Source: Deltaproteobacteria bacterium (GTDB lineage: Bacteria; Desulfobacterota; UBA8473). From it: a DNA stretch of 5,313 nt. The translations under genes and the position numbers were made by a program. The stretch is from assembly GCA_030621455.1 (NCBI GenBank), contig JAUXHQ010000164.1:1-5313 (forward strand), in the 5' to 3' direction. The notes below the pieces were generated by a model. The model had not been told where the DNA came from, searched no databases, and was given only the letters and a program-made list of their open reading frames with translations. Below are positions 4,478 through 5,313 of the stretch, in pieces (the first letter of the stretch is position 1; every line of letters starts with the position of its first letter).

Positions 4478-5313
4478 ATATACCCCCCCTGATCTCTAAG
4501 GACATCAAGTATCTCTCCCAGGTCCTGTGGCAGGGGTGCGGAAAATTTCATGTAGGTCCCGGTCTTGGGATGGTTAAAGCCTAAAATACTGGCATGTAAG
4601 GCCTGTCTGGATAGACCCCTTAGCGTGTTACGGACTTGCTCGTTCTGTATCCTCAATAGCCTTTTCTTGCTGGAATAAACAGGGTCGCCTACTACAGGGT
4701 GCCTGATGTCCGCCATGTGAACTCTAATCTGGTGGGTTCTCCCGGTCTCCAGGCTTATCTCCAATAACGTGATCTCTTCGAACTGTTCGATCACTCTCCA
4801 GTGTGTTATGGCCTTCCTCCCTTTCCTGGCACTTGTAGACATCTTCTTTCTATCTACAGGGTGTCGACCGATAGAGGAAGTCACAGCACCTCTCTCGTTC
4901 TTGAAAGTACCGTAAACCATCCCAGTGTATCTTCTCGTAATAGAATGCTTCTTAAACTGGCCTGCCAATAACCTATGTGCAATATCATTCTTCGCTACCA
5001 CCAAAACTCCCGAGGTGTTCTTGTCAATACGATGTACTATACCGGGGCGAACGACACCCCCTATACCCGAGAGATCATGGCTGTGGTACAATAAGGCATT
5101 AACCAAGGTTCCTGAGTAGTTTCCGGCAGCGGGGTGAACAACCAACCCTGCAGGTTTATTTATCACGATGAGAAAATCATCTTCATAAATGATATCCAGG
5201 GGGATATTCTCCGGGTGAAGCTCGGAAGGCGTGGGCTCCGGGATTTGCACCTTAATCAAGTCACCCTTACTTATCCTGAAGCCAGCCTTGGGGGATATGT
5301 CGTTTATGAGGAT
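4474..5313 (-). CDS. rluD: RluD/RluC-like 23S rRNA pseudouridine synthase (partial, 5' end beyond window)
   Basis: This RluA-family enzyme isomerises uridine to pseudouridine in rRNA in the cytoplasm. The frame stays open from the stop at 4474 to the window edge, giving 280 codons. A TTG at 5259 could be read as a start, but the 18 codons before it (ILIND-SPKAGFRISKGD) read like the end of an N-terminal S4 RNA-binding domain, so the gene continues outside. In fragment numbering, motif I INKPAGLVVHP is at about 51-61. The catalytic Asp is D97 in HRIDKNTSG (codon 5025-5023), and GRTHQIRVHM with HPVVGDPVY forms the later conserved motif. About 40 residues of the S4 domain are probably missing. 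RluD is preferred over RluC from overall layout, not from direct comparison. It is the first visible gene of the operon with the PBP and lipoprotein; the stop overlaps the PBP start by two bases. Confidence 0.9.
   Translation of the reverse strand: MLINDISPKAGFRISKGDLIKVQIPEPTPSELHPENIPLDIIYEDDFLIVINKPAGLVVHPAAGNYSGTLVNALLYHSHDLSGIGGVVRPGIVHRIDKNTSGVLVVAKNDIAHRLLAGQFKKHSITRRYTGMVYGTFKNERGAVTSSIGRHPVDRKKMSTSARKGRKAITHWRVIEQFEEITLLEISLETGRTHQIRVHMADIRHPVVGDPVYSSKKRLLRIQNEQVRNTLRGLSRQALHASILGFNHPKTGTYMKFSAPLPQDLGEILDVLRDQGGYI
4484..4490 (-). promoter_or_regulatory. Ribosome binding site fixing the TTG start of the PBP gene
   Basis: AGGGGGG on the reverse strand lies 6 bases before TTG 4477-4475 and inside the last codons of the RluD-like gene. 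The alternative in-frame ATG (4465-4463) would be 18 bases from it. The G-rich site and the TTGA stop/start overlap favour the TTG start, which adds four residues (MRFG) before the ATG. Confidence 0.6.

Noticed and set aside
5257..5259. TTG as the start codon of the RluD-like gene
   Set aside because: Coding similarity to the S4 domain continues upstream in the same frame to the edge, and no good ribosome binding site precedes this TTG at the right spacing.

Overview
The window looks like chromosomal DNA from a Gram-negative bacterium. It encodes a class A penicillin-binding protein of the PBP1b type with a UB2H-like segment, and a lipoprotein that presumably sits in the outer membrane. The gene style (dense acyl-CoA-type SDR and VOC enzymes, TTG and GTG starts, a PBP with a Cys-containing C-terminus) fits an anaerobic Desulfobacterota/Deltaproteobacteria-like organism. 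That placement is an inference, because no marker gene in the window settles it.

Layout. Positions 1-322 hold no gene. They contain a tandem run of CTAG-bounded palindromic units (15-62, 59-102, 99-252) followed by a short perfect inverted repeat (250-267). Two forward genes follow: a BadH-like SDR oxidoreductase (323-1069) and a small VOC-fold protein resembling methylmalonyl-CoA epimerase (1148-1546). Both have strong ribosome binding sites, with 78 bases between them. A 13-bp-stem terminator (1558-1597) lies between the converging gene groups. Next to it is another copy of the palindromic repeat (about 1624-1681) whose terminal CTAG overlaps the stop codon of the opposing lipoprotein gene.

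The reverse strand carries a tightly packed three-gene group, read from the right edge inward. First is an RluD-like pseudouridine synthase, cut by the window edge and continuing beyond 5313. It overlaps by two bases a full PBP1b-type bifunctional transglycosylase/transpeptidase (2153-4477, TTG start). One base after that stop begins a 157-residue TPR lipoprotein (1678-2151, GTG start). Start and stop signals interlock at both junctions, which suggests translational coupling.

The most interesting functional point is the PBP1b/TPR-lipoprotein pair. The lipoprotein has a lipobox, a proline-rich linker and about three TPR-like helical hairpins, and is encoded directly after a UB2H-containing PBP1b. 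This is the architecture expected of an LpoP-type activator of a cell-wall synthase. The most interesting non-coding point is the repeat family: five of the six CTAG tetranucleotides I could find by eye lie at the edges of the palindromic units.
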